Positions 25,761-33,875 of a stretch of 64,000 bases of DNA are shown here, in pieces. The translations under genes and the position numbers were made by a program. The number at the start of each line of letters is the position of its first letter. Position 1 is the stretch's first letter. A model generated the notes under the pieces. That model searched no databases and was not told the origin of the DNA. It worked only from the letters and a program-made list of their open reading frames with translations. This DNA is from JANQPX01 sp965222015 (lineage in GTDB: Bacteria; Pseudomonadota; Alphaproteobacteria; Geminicoccales; Geminicoccaceae). The DNA is taken from assembly GCA_965222015.1 (NCBI GenBank), contig CBDCTL010000024.1, positions 1,860,001 through 1,924,000 on the forward strand. Direction: 5' to 3'.

Positions 25761-26861
25761 ATGGGCGTCGAGCCTGGAGTCTGGGTGCTGATCGCCGGGT
25801 GCCTGCTCGGCGTGGTCGCAGGTTTCGCGGCGCGTCATGCGGCGTTCTGCACCCTCGGCGCGATCGCCGATGCGGTGATCGTGCACAATCAGCGCCGGCT
25901 GCGCGGCTGGGCGCTGGCGCTCACCGTCGCCCTGGTCTGCAGCCAGGCGCTCCACCAGCTGGGCGTGGTCGATCTCGGCGGCTCGATCTATCTCGGCGTT
26001 CCCTTCAACGGCTTCATGGCGATCCTCGGCGGCTGGCTTTTCGGCCTCGGCATGGCGCTGGTCGGCACCTGCGGCTTCGGCACGCTGATCCGGCTCGGCG
26101 GCGGCGATCTCCGGGCCCTGGTCGACATGGCCTGCCTCGGCTTCTTCGCCTACCTCACCCTTTCCGGGCCGATCGCCTATGTCCGCGAATGGGTGGCGCG
26201 CGCCACCGACGTGCCGTTCGCCGGCCTGGAGGCGCCCGGCATCGTCGATCTCGCGGGCCATGCCTTCGGGGCGCCGCCCGACGGCCTCCGTCCGGCCATC
26301 GTCGCGCTGATCGGGGGAGCGCTGCTCGTCTACGCCCTGAAGGACGGGGAGCTCCTGGCCCGGCCGCGGGAAGTCCTGGCGGCGCTGGCGATCGGCCTCG
26401 TGATCCCGCTCGCCTGGATCGTGACCGGCGTTCTCGGCGCCGATCCGTTCGAGCCCGAAACCCTCGCGTCCCTGACCTTCGTGCGGCCGATCGGGGAGAG
26501 CTTTCTCTACATGATGCTGATGAGCGGCATGCGTCCGACCTTCGGCGTGGCCACGGTCGCGGGCGTGCTCCTGGGCGCGTTGGTGGCGGCGCGGCTCCGC
26601 CGGGAATGGCGGGTCGAGGGCTTCGACGGCGAGCGCGAGATGACCCGCCATCTCGCCGGCGCCGCCCTCATGGGCATCGGCGGCGTGCTGGCGCTCGGCT
26701 GCACCATCGGCCAGGGCGTCAGCGCCATGTCGACGCTGGCGCTGTCCGCGCCGCTCGCAGCGCTCTCGATCTTTCTGGGCGCCGCCTTCGGGCTCCGCTA
26801 TCTGGAGGAGGGCAGTGTCAGAGGGGCGTTTCGGATCCTGGTCGGACGCGGTGTTTCGTGA
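25761..26861 (+). CDS. YeeE/YedE family sulfur-compound transporter
   Basis: About 366 residues and roughly nine to ten membrane segments. The three Cys-containing motifs of the family are present: AAFCTLGAI near the start, ALVGTCGFGTLIRLGGGD in the middle and ALGCTIGQGVSAMSTL near the end. In TsuA/YeeE these cysteines relay thiosulfate through the membrane. ATG 25761 follows a GGAGGAGGAG stretch; an ATG at 25722 is possible. It is followed 81 bp later by a thioredoxin-like SoxS homologue, which fits reduced-sulfur uptake or handling. No adjacent TusA or rhodanese gene. Confidence 0.85.
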   Translation: MGVEPGVWVLIAGCLLGVVAGFAARHAAFCTLGAIADAVIVHNQRRLRGWALALTVALVCSQALHQLGVVDLGGSIYLGVPFNGFMAILGGWLFGLGMALVGTCGFGTLIRLGGGDLRALVDMACLGFFAYLTLSGPIAYVREWVARATDVPFAGLEAPGIVDLAGHAFGAPPDGLRPAIVALIGGALLVYALKDGELLARPREVLAALAIGLVIPLAWIVTGVLGADPFEPETLASLTFVRPIGESFLYMMLMSGMRPTFGVATVAGVLLGALVAARLRREWRVEGFDGEREMTRHLAGAALMGIGGVLALGCTIGQGVSAMSTLALSAPLAALSIFLGAAFGLRYLEEGSVRGAFRILVGRGVS

Positions 26862-26942
26862 CGCCGGCGGCCGGCCGGGCTCGTCATTGCCGGGCCGGAA
26901 CCCCATCTATGAAGGCGGGACAGTTCCGAAGGGGCGCCGATA

Positions 26943-27341
26943 ATGGCGGGAAAGATGGTTGGATTTCGCGGACTGGTGCTGGCGCTCGGCATGGTCCTGC
27001 TCGCCGGCGTTGATGCCAGGGCGGCGGAGCTTTTGATGTTCGAAAGCGACGACTGCGTCTGGTGCGCGGCCTGGCACGAGGAAATCGGGCCCATCTATCC
27101 GAAGACCGAGGAGGGCAGGCTGGCACCGCTCCGGCGGGTCGATATACATGGCGCCCGACCGCCGGATCTTCGGCATATCGAGGGCGTGCGCTTCACGCCC
27201 ACCTTCGTGCTCGTGGACGATGCCGGCGATGAGGTCGGGCGGATCAACGGCTATCCCGGCGAGGATTTTTTCTGGGGTCTGCTGGACCAGCTGATCGCCA
27301 AGCTGCCGGACGACCCGGCGGACGATCTCACCAGCACCTGA
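26943..27341 (+). CDS. Periplasmic thioredoxin-like protein (SoxS-like)
   Basis: 132 residues: signal peptide (LVLALGMVLLAGVDARA) then a thioredoxin fold with CVWC as redox motif (residues 38-41) in FESDDCVWCAAWHEEIGPIY, and cis-proline loop FTPTFVLVD. This arrangement with the conserved YPKTEEGRLAPLRRVDI segment matches the SoxS family of sulfur-oxidation loci, which keeps SoxY and similar proteins reduced. No sox structural genes are in the window. It probably forms an operon with the YeeE-type transporter upstream. Convergent with the LEA14-like lipoprotein gene. Confidence 0.8.
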   Translation: MAGKMVGFRGLVLALGMVLLAGVDARAAELLMFESDDCVWCAAWHEEIGPIYPKTEEGRLAPLRRVDIHGARPPDLRHIEGVRFTPTFVLVDDAGDEVGRINGYPGEDFFWGLLDQLIAKLPDDPADDLTST

Positions 27342-27366
27342 TCTCGCTGGGCCCGGGCCAGGTCGG

Positions 27367-27879
27367 TCAGCCGGTGCGCTCGCCGCCTTCGAGAAAGGCC
27401 GGAATGAACGGCAGAGCGAGTTTGCCCTCGCGGTCGAAGGACATGACGGGATCCCGGAACCAGGCGTCGATGACCGCAGCGCCACTCAGTTGATAGTCCA
27501 GCCGTTTGCCGGTGCCGATGGCGGTGACGCGCCGGATCAGATCGTCGGTCTCGATCGAGATCGCGATCGGTACCACGATCTCCGCCGACGCCGGCAGGGT
27601 GAAGTCCTCTTCGCTGCGGCCGGTCGCGAACGGCTGGCCGGCGACGTCCAGATCGAAATCGAGGCGTTCGACCGGAATGTCGAATTCGTTGGTATTCTTC
27701 AGCCGCAGCTGAATGGTGAAGGCCTGGCCGGCCGGTCCGGCGTCGGCGAAGCTGAGGCCGGCGAGCGATACCTCGGGCATCGTGGCTTCGCTGATGGGCG
27801 TGCTGCAGGCCGAGAGGCCGATGATCGAGGCCATTGCCGCGGCGGCGGCGAGACGCCTGCGTCCGTGCGCATCCGTCAT
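27367..27879 (-). CDS. LEA14-like (water stress and hypersensitive response domain) lipoprotein
   Basis: About 170 residues from ATG 27879. The signal peptide ends in a lipobox (GLSAC), so the protein should be lipid-anchored. The rest is a single WHy/LEA14 beta-sandwich: VSLAGLSFADAGPAGQAFTI, LRLKNTNEFDIPVERLDFDL and the late LDYQLSGAAVIDAW. Bacterial LEA14-like proteins are linked to desiccation and envelope stress, but the molecular role is not known. Length agrees with the family. GTG/ATG at 27900 would only add seven residues before the signal. Confidence 0.75.
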   Translation of the reverse strand: MTDAHGRRRLAAAAAMASIIGLSACSTPISEATMPEVSLAGLSFADAGPAGQAFTIQLRLKNTNEFDIPVERLDFDLDVAGQPFATGRSEEDFTLPASAEIVVPIAISIETDDLIRRVTAIGTGKRLDYQLSGAAVIDAWFRDPVMSFDREGKLALPFIPAFLEGGERTG

Positions 27880-27965
27880 TCGGCACGCTCTGCCTGACAT
27901 TTTATGTTTCCTGATCTGGTGTTGCGTGCCGGAACCTTAATCCCGGACATCCACACTGCCAAGCG

Positions 27966-28661
27966 TCAGTCCCAGCCATGGGCCTGAAAGAAGCTGGCCC
28001 GGGCGAGCACGTCCCGGCCGCAGCCGAGCCCGCCCTTGCCGCGGCCGACGGTCGGGGCGTCGACATCCTGCCCGAGGCGGATGGCGCGCTGCACGCGCTC
28101 GAGTCCGACCTCGAAGGCAGCGAGCGAGGCCCGCAGCAGGCCCGATCCCTGGAGCGTGGTGCGGCGGCGGAGCGTGGTCCGGTGCTGCGCGACGATGGCG
28201 GCCGCGGCCTCGAGGCTCTGCGCGGGATCGCGCCAGTGCGGTCCTTGCGCGAGGTCGTGGCGATCGAAGTCGAGGGCCATCAGACCGCGCTCGAAGCCGA
28301 GACCGTCCGGCGGCAGGAAGGAGGCGCGACCATGGGCCGAAATTCGGCGCGGCGCCATGTCGGTGGTCCCTTCCGGCCCCTCTGGTTCGAGCTTCCGGCC
28401 CCAGCCGCTGCGGCGCGAGCAGAGGCCGGCGAGCACCGACGGCAGGAGATCATGCGCCGCCGTCGCCCGTTCGACCGCGGCACCGTGGCGGCTGGCGATT
28501 TCGAGCTGGCACATCAGTTCGGCCCGATCCAGCTTGAACAACGGGACGACGCTGCCGTCCGAGCTGATGGACGGAATGCCGAAAGCGTCCCGCTCCATTT
28601 CCGCCGTGAAGGGGAGTGCGGGACATTCACTGAGACCCTGTCGCTGGTCGTCGAAAGGCAT
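27966..28661 (-). CDS. Conserved-looking hypothetical protein
   Basis: 231 residues. A good ribosome binding site (CGGAGG, 5 bp from ATG 28661) supports this strand over the equally long antisense frame. I do not recognise a family. It has no signal peptide or membrane segment, an alpha-helical C-terminal half (ALEAAAAIVAQHRTTLRRRT then ALAAFEVGLERVQRA-like helices), a Gly-rich stretch GRGKGGLGCGRD, and ends QAHGWD. It is isolated, 66 bp from the LEA14-like gene start. The preceding intergenic region (28662-28825) is unusually AT-rich. Confidence 0.55.
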   Translation of the reverse strand: MPFDDQRQGLSECPALPFTAEMERDAFGIPSISSDGSVVPLFKLDRAELMCQLEIASRHGAAVERATAAHDLLPSVLAGLCSRRSGWGRKLEPEGPEGTTDMAPRRISAHGRASFLPPDGLGFERGLMALDFDRHDLAQGPHWRDPAQSLEAAAAIVAQHRTTLRRRTTLQGSGLLRASLAAFEVGLERVQRAIRLGQDVDAPTVGRGKGGLGCGRDVLARASFFQAHGWD

Positions 28662-28739
28662 GAGACCTCCGAAGAAGATCGGCGCTGCTGTTGCTTATTT
28701 TCCTATGCGCGAACATCTTTCGTCAAGTTAAACTTACGG

Positions 28740-28768
28740 TTGTTTTTCTGGAGTGACTTGCCTATAAT
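28740..28768 (+). promoter_or_regulatory. Plus-strand promoter-like sequence with no annotated gene downstream
   Basis: TTGTTT (28740-28745), 17-bp spacer, TATAAT (28763-28768). It points to the right, into the 3' end of the minus-strand cupin gene. It could drive an antisense or small RNA, or be a chance match in AT-rich DNA. Confidence 0.3.
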
Positions 28769-28825
28769 TCGCTTCGCCGGAGACGAGCGAGTTGGGAAGG
28801 CTTCGAGCCGCCGCTGGACGCGGGA

Positions 28826-29113
28826 TCAGTCCTTGATTTCGATCTCGACGAATACGAACTCGCCGTCATGTGCGTTGACGACATCGTGCTCGACACCGGC
28901 TTTTCGCGCATAGGACCGGCCGGCGACCAACTCGGCGATGCTCTCGGCACCGTCCGGCCCGACGATCTTGAGGCTGCCGGTGGTCATCGGCACCACCACA
29001 TAGTCGTATTCATGACGGTGATAGCCGGTCGCGGCCCCCTTGGCGAAACGCCATTCGGTGACCCGAACCCGGTCGTCGTCGATCTGGACGGTCGGTGTGG
29101 CTTTGGCGGTCAC
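28826..29113 (-). CDS. Single-domain cupin protein
   Basis: 95 residues from GTG 29113, supported by GGGAGAG upstream. Conserved cupin motif 1 is GYHRHEYDYVVVPMTTG with two His and a Glu-equivalent position, and motif 2 is RKAGVEHDVVNAHDGEFVF. Small cupins of this kind are metal-binding folds that may be sensors, isomerases or dioxygenases; nothing here fixes the function. It lies upstream of, but diverges by gap from, the DMT transporter on the same strand: the transporter gene is behind it. A 42-bp repeat lies 31 bp upstream. Confidence 0.75.
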   Translation of the reverse strand: MTAKATPTVQIDDDRVRVTEWRFAKGAATGYHRHEYDYVVVPMTTGSLKIVGPDGAESIAELVAGRSYARKAGVEHDVVNAHDGEFVFVEIEIKD

Positions 29114-29144
29114 GATGCTCTCCCTTCTTCGTTGCTGATCCGAT

Positions 29145-29186
29145 GGCCAAACATAGTGAAAAGCAAAGCTGCCTGATGCATCGTCA
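29145..29186. repeat. Degenerate 42-bp repeat, copy B (upstream of the cupin gene)
   Basis: Second copy of the element at 25003-25044 (33 of 42 identical, no gaps). On the minus strand it is 31 bp before the cupin start. It contains TGATGCATCG, close to a 10-bp palindrome. Confidence 0.7.
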
Positions 29187-29266
29187 GCACACATTCCGCG
29201 GCGAAATCACAGCACTTCCCACCGGAGCCCCGTCGTTTTCGTTCGATCTCCCCACGAGCGCCTGGC

Positions 29267-30151
29267 TCACGGCTGATCGAGCCTGGGCGCGGTGTCGCGC
29301 GCGAGACGGCGTTCGCGGTGGAAGACGTAGAGACCCGACGCGACGATGATCAGAATGCCGATCCAGGTGACGAGGTCGGGAAAGTCGTCGAAGATCAGAA
29401 AGCCGAGCAGCGTGGCGCCCAGGATTTCGAGATACTGAAAGGGGGCGAGGATGCTCGGCGGCGCGCGGCGCACGCCGGCGACGATGAGCAGATGGCCGGT
29501 GGTGGCGATCGCGCCGAGGGCTGCGAGGAGCGGCCATTGAGCTGCAGTCGGCCAGCTCGGATCGAGCACGGCGATCGCGAAGGCCTCGCCGAAACCGATC
29601 GCGAAGCCCAGGGTCAGAAGACCGAAGATACCCGCCCAGAGCTGCATGGTCAGCACATCCTCCGTCGCCACCACGCGCCGGGTGAGTGCCAGATAGATGG
29701 CGAAGCAAAGGGCGGCACCGAGCGGTAGGAAGGCGGGCAGGCCGACGGTCTGAAAGCTCGGCCGGATCACCAGAAGCGCGCCCGCGAACCCGACGACGAT
29801 CGCGCTCAGACGGCGCCAGCCGACCTGTTCCTTCAAAAAGAGGGCCGCGATCAGCGTCAGGATCAGCGGTTCGACAAAAAAGATCGCGATGGTGTCGGCG
29901 AGCGGCAGATAATGCAGTGCCCAGAAAAAACAGAGCGTGGCGCCGCCGATCAACGCGCCGCGCAGCGCGTTCAGGCCGACATGGCGCGAAGCCAGCGGCC
30001 GTCCGGTGACGACGACGATCGGCAGGAGAAAGATGAGCTGGAAAAGAAACCGGCAAAAGGCGATCTGTCCCGGCGCCAGGGCATCCGAGAGATATTTCGC
30101 GATCGCGTCGATGCCGGGAATCATGATCGTGCCGGCCGCCATCAGCAGCAT
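29267..30151 (-). CDS. DMT superfamily (EamA) transporter
   Basis: 294 residues with ten predicted helices in two EamA repeats. Repeat 1 starts MIPGIDAIAKYLSDALAPGQIAFCRFLFQLIFL, and FFVEPLILTLIAALFLKEQVGWRR is the usual end of repeat 1; PFQYLEILGATLLGFLIFDDF is its counterpart in repeat 2. Members export or import metabolites such as amino acids or nucleosides, and substrate cannot be predicted. The ATG at 30151 lies directly at TM1, so a few N-terminal residues may be missing if translation starts at an upstream non-ATG codon near the esterase stop (30232). On the same strand as the esterase upstream. Confidence 0.85.
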   Translation of the reverse strand: MLLMAAGTIMIPGIDAIAKYLSDALAPGQIAFCRFLFQLIFLLPIVVVTGRPLASRHVGLNALRGALIGGATLCFFWALHYLPLADTIAIFFVEPLILTLIAALFLKEQVGWRRLSAIVVGFAGALLVIRPSFQTVGLPAFLPLGAALCFAIYLALTRRVVATEDVLTMQLWAGIFGLLTLGFAIGFGEAFAIAVLDPSWPTAAQWPLLAALGAIATTGHLLIVAGVRRAPPSILAPFQYLEILGATLLGFLIFDDFPDLVTWIGILIIVASGLYVFHRERRLARDTAPRLDQP

Positions 30152-30231
30152 GCCGGTCTCGATCGACGAGCGGCGGCCCGCGGCTCCTGCTGCCGGTGCG
30201 CGGCCTTCGAGCGGCGATGCGTGGGCGGGCT

Positions 30232-31173
30232 TCAGTGGAGCATGTCCTTGAGGGCGGCACCGGCCTCGGCCATGGCCCTGGCCGCGGGTTCGACGCGGGA
30301 CGTCATCTGCAGGAATCCGTGCACCAGCCCCGGCCAGGCGGTGCAGTCATGGACCACGCCGGCGCGATCCAGGCGTTTCGCCAGCTCGCGCGTGTCGTCG
30401 GCCAGCGGGTCGATCTCGCCATAATTCAGATAGAGCGGCGGCAGACCGGCGAGATTGGCGTCCATCGGTTCGGCATGGACGTCGCCGCGGCCGCGTTCGC
30501 CCAGATAATGGTTCCAGAACCAGCCCATCTCCCTGCTGCTCAGCCGATAATCGCCGCCGCCGAATTTCTTGTGGGAGTCCGTGCCGAGACGTGCCCAGTA
30601 GCAGCCGTAGAAGAGGCCTGCGCCATCGGGCAGGGGCTCGCCCGCGTCGCGCAGCCGCAGGAGGCAGGCGAGCGCGATGTTGGCGCCCGCCGAATCGCCG
30701 GCGAGCACGATCCGATGCGGATCGAGGTCCATCGTCTCGCCATGGCTGCGCAGCCAGCGGAAGGCTGCGAGCGCGTCTTCGAGGGCTGCCGGAAAGGGAT
30801 GCTCCGGTGCGAGCCGATAGTCGACGCCGATCAGCGCTGCCCCCGTCTCGATCGCGAGCAGGCGCATCATGCGGTGATGGCTCTCGAGGGAGCCGAGCAC
30901 GAAGCCGCCGCCATGCAGGAAGAGGATGACGCCCCGGCTCGCGGTCACCTTCGGCCGCAGCAGACGAAGCGGGAGCGCGCCGGTCGGACCCTCGATGGTG
31001 AAGTCCCTGACCTCGGCGAGGTCAGGCAGATCCCGGTTCCAGACCCGGCTCGCCTCCTCCATTTGCTGGCGCGCTTCCGGCGCCGAAAGCGTCGACCGAT
31101 CGACCGGCCTGGCGTCGAGCGTTTCCTTCAGGATGCGCGCCGTTTCCGGCTCCAGTTCGACGGTGTCCCTCAA
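30232..31173 (-). CDS. Alpha/beta hydrolase, hormone-sensitive lipase family esterase
   Basis: 313 residues. The oxyanion motif HGGGF (87-91), nucleophile elbow GDSAG with Ser161, acid Asp255 in GEIDPLADD and His285 in GLVHGF form a complete catalytic site of family IV esterases. It hydrolyses short-chain acyl esters; the physiological substrate is unknown. Cytoplasmic, no signal peptide. It lies 11 bp after a membrane-protein gene on the same strand and is followed by a DMT transporter, which may be one transcription unit. Confidence 0.9.
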   Translation of the reverse strand: MRDTVELEPETARILKETLDARPVDRSTLSAPEARQQMEEASRVWNRDLPDLAEVRDFTIEGPTGALPLRLLRPKVTASRGVILFLHGGGFVLGSLESHHRMMRLLAIETGAALIGVDYRLAPEHPFPAALEDALAAFRWLRSHGETMDLDPHRIVLAGDSAGANIALACLLRLRDAGEPLPDGAGLFYGCYWARLGTDSHKKFGGGDYRLSSREMGWFWNHYLGERGRGDVHAEPMDANLAGLPPLYLNYGEIDPLADDTRELAKRLDRAGVVHDCTAWPGLVHGFLQMTSRVEPAARAMAEAGAALKDMLH

Positions 31174-31184
31174 CCCTGTCCCCC

Positions 31185-31958
31185 TCAGCTGGCCCCCCGT
31201 GCGGCCGGCGAGCCGGTCTTCTCGGCACCGTCCACCGTCGCCAGTGTAAGCGCAACGCCGCGCAGGCTCAAATAGCTGAAGAGCGTGCAGTTGAGAAGAA
31301 CGATGCCGTAAATCTCCAATGCCTCCTCGCCGATGCGGAGCAACCGGTAGACGAGATCGGTTTTGGCGTAGCCATGCTCATGCATCATCCAGGCACCGGC
31401 GAATTCGAGGCCGACCGCGCCCAGGAGAAAGACGGCGCCGGACAGCAGGAGCAAGGCGCTCGTCTTCCTTTCGATGCGCAGAAGAAAGGGCACGAAGAGC
31501 GGACCGACCACCAGGACCACGACCGCGCCCGCCAGCAGCCATTTGTGTTCAGCGATGATCGGCAGGTCCAGCGCGGTGAATTCCAGAAAGCGGGTCCCGG
31601 CTCGTTCGTGGATGCGCGCGCCCTCGTCGACCGACATCAGGATAAGCGTCACGCTCAGCGCCAGCCATCCGAGCGTCGCCGGCTCGCCCCGGTTTCGCTC
31701 GCTGAAATGGATGATCGCGGCCAGCGCACCCGCGAGCACCAGGTTCAGGACCGAAAAATAGGTCGGAATGCTGGCCTCGTCACCGACATCGAAGACCTCG
31801 AACAGGGCGTTGATCAGGTCGTCCGGATAGAGATCGTTGTAGACGTAGTAGAAAAGCCCGAGCGCGACCAGCACTGTCGAAAAGAGGAACTGAAGAGAAA
31901 AGAACAGCGTCCTCGAGATCTGCAAAGTATTTGCACAACCTTGTGTTGTGAATTTCAT
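31185..31958 (-). CDS. Multi-pass membrane protein of unknown function
   Basis: About 257 residues from ATG 31958 (AGGAG nine bases upstream); GTG 31985 is an alternative. Six to seven transmembrane helices, starting LQFLFSTVLVALGLFYYVY. Polar motifs sit between helices: MSVDEGARIHERAG after TM3, AGAWMMHEHGYAK before the last pair, and LLRIGEEALEIYGIVLL. Conserved-looking Asp-Glu and His pairs within membranes suggest a metal site or an enzyme such as a hydroxylase or ceramidase-like protein, but I do not recognise a named family. Confidence 0.6.
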   Translation of the reverse strand: MKFTTQGCANTLQISRTLFFSLQFLFSTVLVALGLFYYVYNDLYPDDLINALFEVFDVGDEASIPTYFSVLNLVLAGALAAIIHFSERNRGEPATLGWLALSVTLILMSVDEGARIHERAGTRFLEFTALDLPIIAEHKWLLAGAVVVLVVGPLFVPFLLRIERKTSALLLLSGAVFLLGAVGLEFAGAWMMHEHGYAKTDLVYRLLRIGEEALEIYGIVLLNCTLFSYLSLRGVALTLATVDGAEKTGSPAARGAS

Positions 31959-32102
31959 GATCGGATGCTCCTGAGGCGCTGACACGTCAGTATGACAGTT
32001 TCGTTACAAAATCCAGCTCTGGCGTGGTTGAAACGCCAAAGGACGTGATCTGTTGCAAAGAAGGTGGCTGGATAGCGGCGCTCGATCGCGCGCCGGGACA
32101 AG

Positions 32103-33617
32103 TCAGCGTGCGGGCGGCGGAAGGGCTCCGGCCACGGCCTCGAACGCCCGTCCGATCGCCAGGATGGCGGCATCGGCGCCGGCGGGTCCGACGAACTCGA
32201 CGCCGACCGGCAGTCGGCCGGTCTCGGTCAGGCCGGCGGGTACGGTCAGGCAGGGAAGGCCGGCGACACTCGGCGGGTCGGTGTTGCGGATATAGGTCAT
32301 GTAGGTCGAGACCTGCTCGCCGTTCAGCTCGACGGTCCGGTCGTCACCGATCGGACGCGCGGGCAACGGCGTGGTCGGCACCACCAGCGCGTCCAGCCCG
32401 TTGTCCCCGAAATAGCCGGCATAGGCGCGCTGCAGCGCCGGCCGCCCCCTGGCGATCACCTCACGATAAAGTCCCGCCGGCACGGCGTTGTCGCCCATCA
32501 GCGAGGTCAGCAGATCCTTCACGTCTTCGCCTGCCACCTGTTCGACCAGTTCCGGCACCGACATCGAACTGCCATGGCGATAGAGATAGGCAGAGAGCTC
32601 GCGCAGGACCTCGAACAGCGTGATCGGAAAACTGACCGACTCGTTCAGCTCGCGTACGTTCTCCACGTCGACGTCGATCAGCTGCACGCCTTCCGCGCGA
32701 AAGCGCTCCAGGGCCTTGGCGACGACGATTTCGAGTTCGTAGTCGAGATTTTCGTAGAAATGGGTCGCAGGCACGCCGATCCGGAGCTCTTCGATCGGTT
32801 TCTCGAACGGCGCCAGGACCCCGCCGGTGCAGACCTCATCCAGGAGGACGACGTCGTCGACCGTGCGCGCGATCGGACCGATGGTGTCGCGGGTGTGGGA
32901 CATCGGAATCACGCCCGCCTGGCCGTAGCGACCGTGGCTCGGACGAAAGCCGACGCAGCCGCAAAGTGCCGCCGGGATGCGGCAGGCGCCACCGGTATCG
33001 GTGGCGAGCCCGGCCGGAACGATGCGCGCGGCCACGGCGGCCGCGGCGCCGTCGCCGGCGATCAGCGCCGGGTCGTGCGGATTGCCGACCGCGCCGAAGG
33101 CGGCGTTGTTCGAAGTCGTGCCGAAGCCAAGCTCGTGCATGTTGCCCTTGCCGGCGATCAGGGCGCCTGCATCCAATAGCGCCTGCATCACGGGTGCGTT
33201 GGCGTCGGGGACCCAGTCCCTGAAAGCGGGCGTGCCGCCGGTGGTCGGAAAGCCTGCGGTGTCGATATTGTCCGCGATCGCGAGCGGCAGGCCGAGAAGG
33301 GGGGTGCCGCCTTCGTCGGCGGCCAGGCGCCGGTCCGCGGCGGCGGCCGCTGCCAGGAAGGCGTCCGCATCCTGGCTGATAAAGACGTTCAGATCGGCGA
33401 CCGCCTCGCTCCGCGCGAGCACCGCTTCGGCATAGGCCTTCGCAGAAAACAGCCCGTCGCGAAGGGCGGCGAGCGCCTCGCCCGCGGTCAGCTGGAGGGG
33501 GCCGGGCATGTCGGCGACGGCGACCGCTTCGAGCTGAGATGGACGCACCGCCAGCAACGCCGACGTCGCGATCGCGCCCTGAAGAACGGCGCGCCTGCTG
33601 CCCCGGATCGCCATCAT
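32103..33617 (-). CDS. Amidase-signature-family protein lacking its catalytic triad
   Basis: 504 residues. The N-terminus (RGSRRAVLQGAIATSALLAV) is a twin-arginine-like export signal. The fold matches indoleacetamide/mandelamide-type hydrolases, with NIDTAGFPTTGGTPAF, GKGNMHELGFGTTSNNAAFG and GRYGQAGVIPMSHTRDTIGP. All three active-site residues differ: the Lys of G-x-P-x-x-x-K-D is Ala115 (GLPLAIADN), the GGSSGG loop carrying the cis-Ser is replaced and shortened by three residues (IAGDGAAAAVA, 186-196), and the nucleophile of TDTGGS is Ala211 (TDTGGACRIPA). The reading frame is intact and GC3 is normal, so this is not simple decay. A binding or scaffolding role is likely; family membership is certain, function unknown. 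Confidence 0.85.
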   Translation of the reverse strand: MMAIRGSRRAVLQGAIATSALLAVRPSQLEAVAVADMPGPLQLTAGEALAALRDGLFSAKAYAEAVLARSEAVADLNVFISQDADAFLAAAAAADRRLAADEGGTPLLGLPLAIADNIDTAGFPTTGGTPAFRDWVPDANAPVMQALLDAGALIAGKGNMHELGFGTTSNNAAFGAVGNPHDPALIAGDGAAAAVAARIVPAGLATDTGGACRIPAALCGCVGFRPSHGRYGQAGVIPMSHTRDTIGPIARTVDDVVLLDEVCTGGVLAPFEKPIEELRIGVPATHFYENLDYELEIVVAKALERFRAEGVQLIDVDVENVRELNESVSFPITLFEVLRELSAYLYRHGSSMSVPELVEQVAGEDVKDLLTSLMGDNAVPAGLYREVIARGRPALQRAYAGYFGDNGLDALVVPTTPLPARPIGDDRTVELNGEQVSTYMTYIRNTDPPSVAGLPCLTVPAGLTETGRLPVGVEFVGPAGADAAILAIGRAFEAVAGALPPPAR

Positions 33618-33875
33618 GCTCCCCTCTCGCCGCGATCGGCGCCGTCGTCGGCCCGCGCGGCGGTCTTACATCAGACCTTGGCGCATGCGCTCTCGGCGCG
33701 CAAGTCATTGAGAAGCCGGGAAGGCGAAGCGGCCGGCGCCGACGCCGACGTACATTTTCACCTGTCCGGATTTCCGCTATGTACGGGCGCGATTCGACGA
33801 TGTCGGCGTCGAACGTCTCCGGGCCGGGCGACCGCCGTGCGCCTCGCCGGGCAAGGACCAAAACGGAAGTGCCCC

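Noticed and set aside
27978..28913. Plus-strand 311-codon frame over the hypothetical gene at 27966-28661
   Set aside because: The minus-strand frame has a good ribosome binding site and protein-like sequence, and the plus-strand frame runs through an AT-rich intergenic region and the cupin gene.
29184..30260. A long Arg-rich minus-strand frame over the DMT transporter
   Set aside because: Shadow frame; the in-frame EamA protein has ten helices and conserved family motifs.
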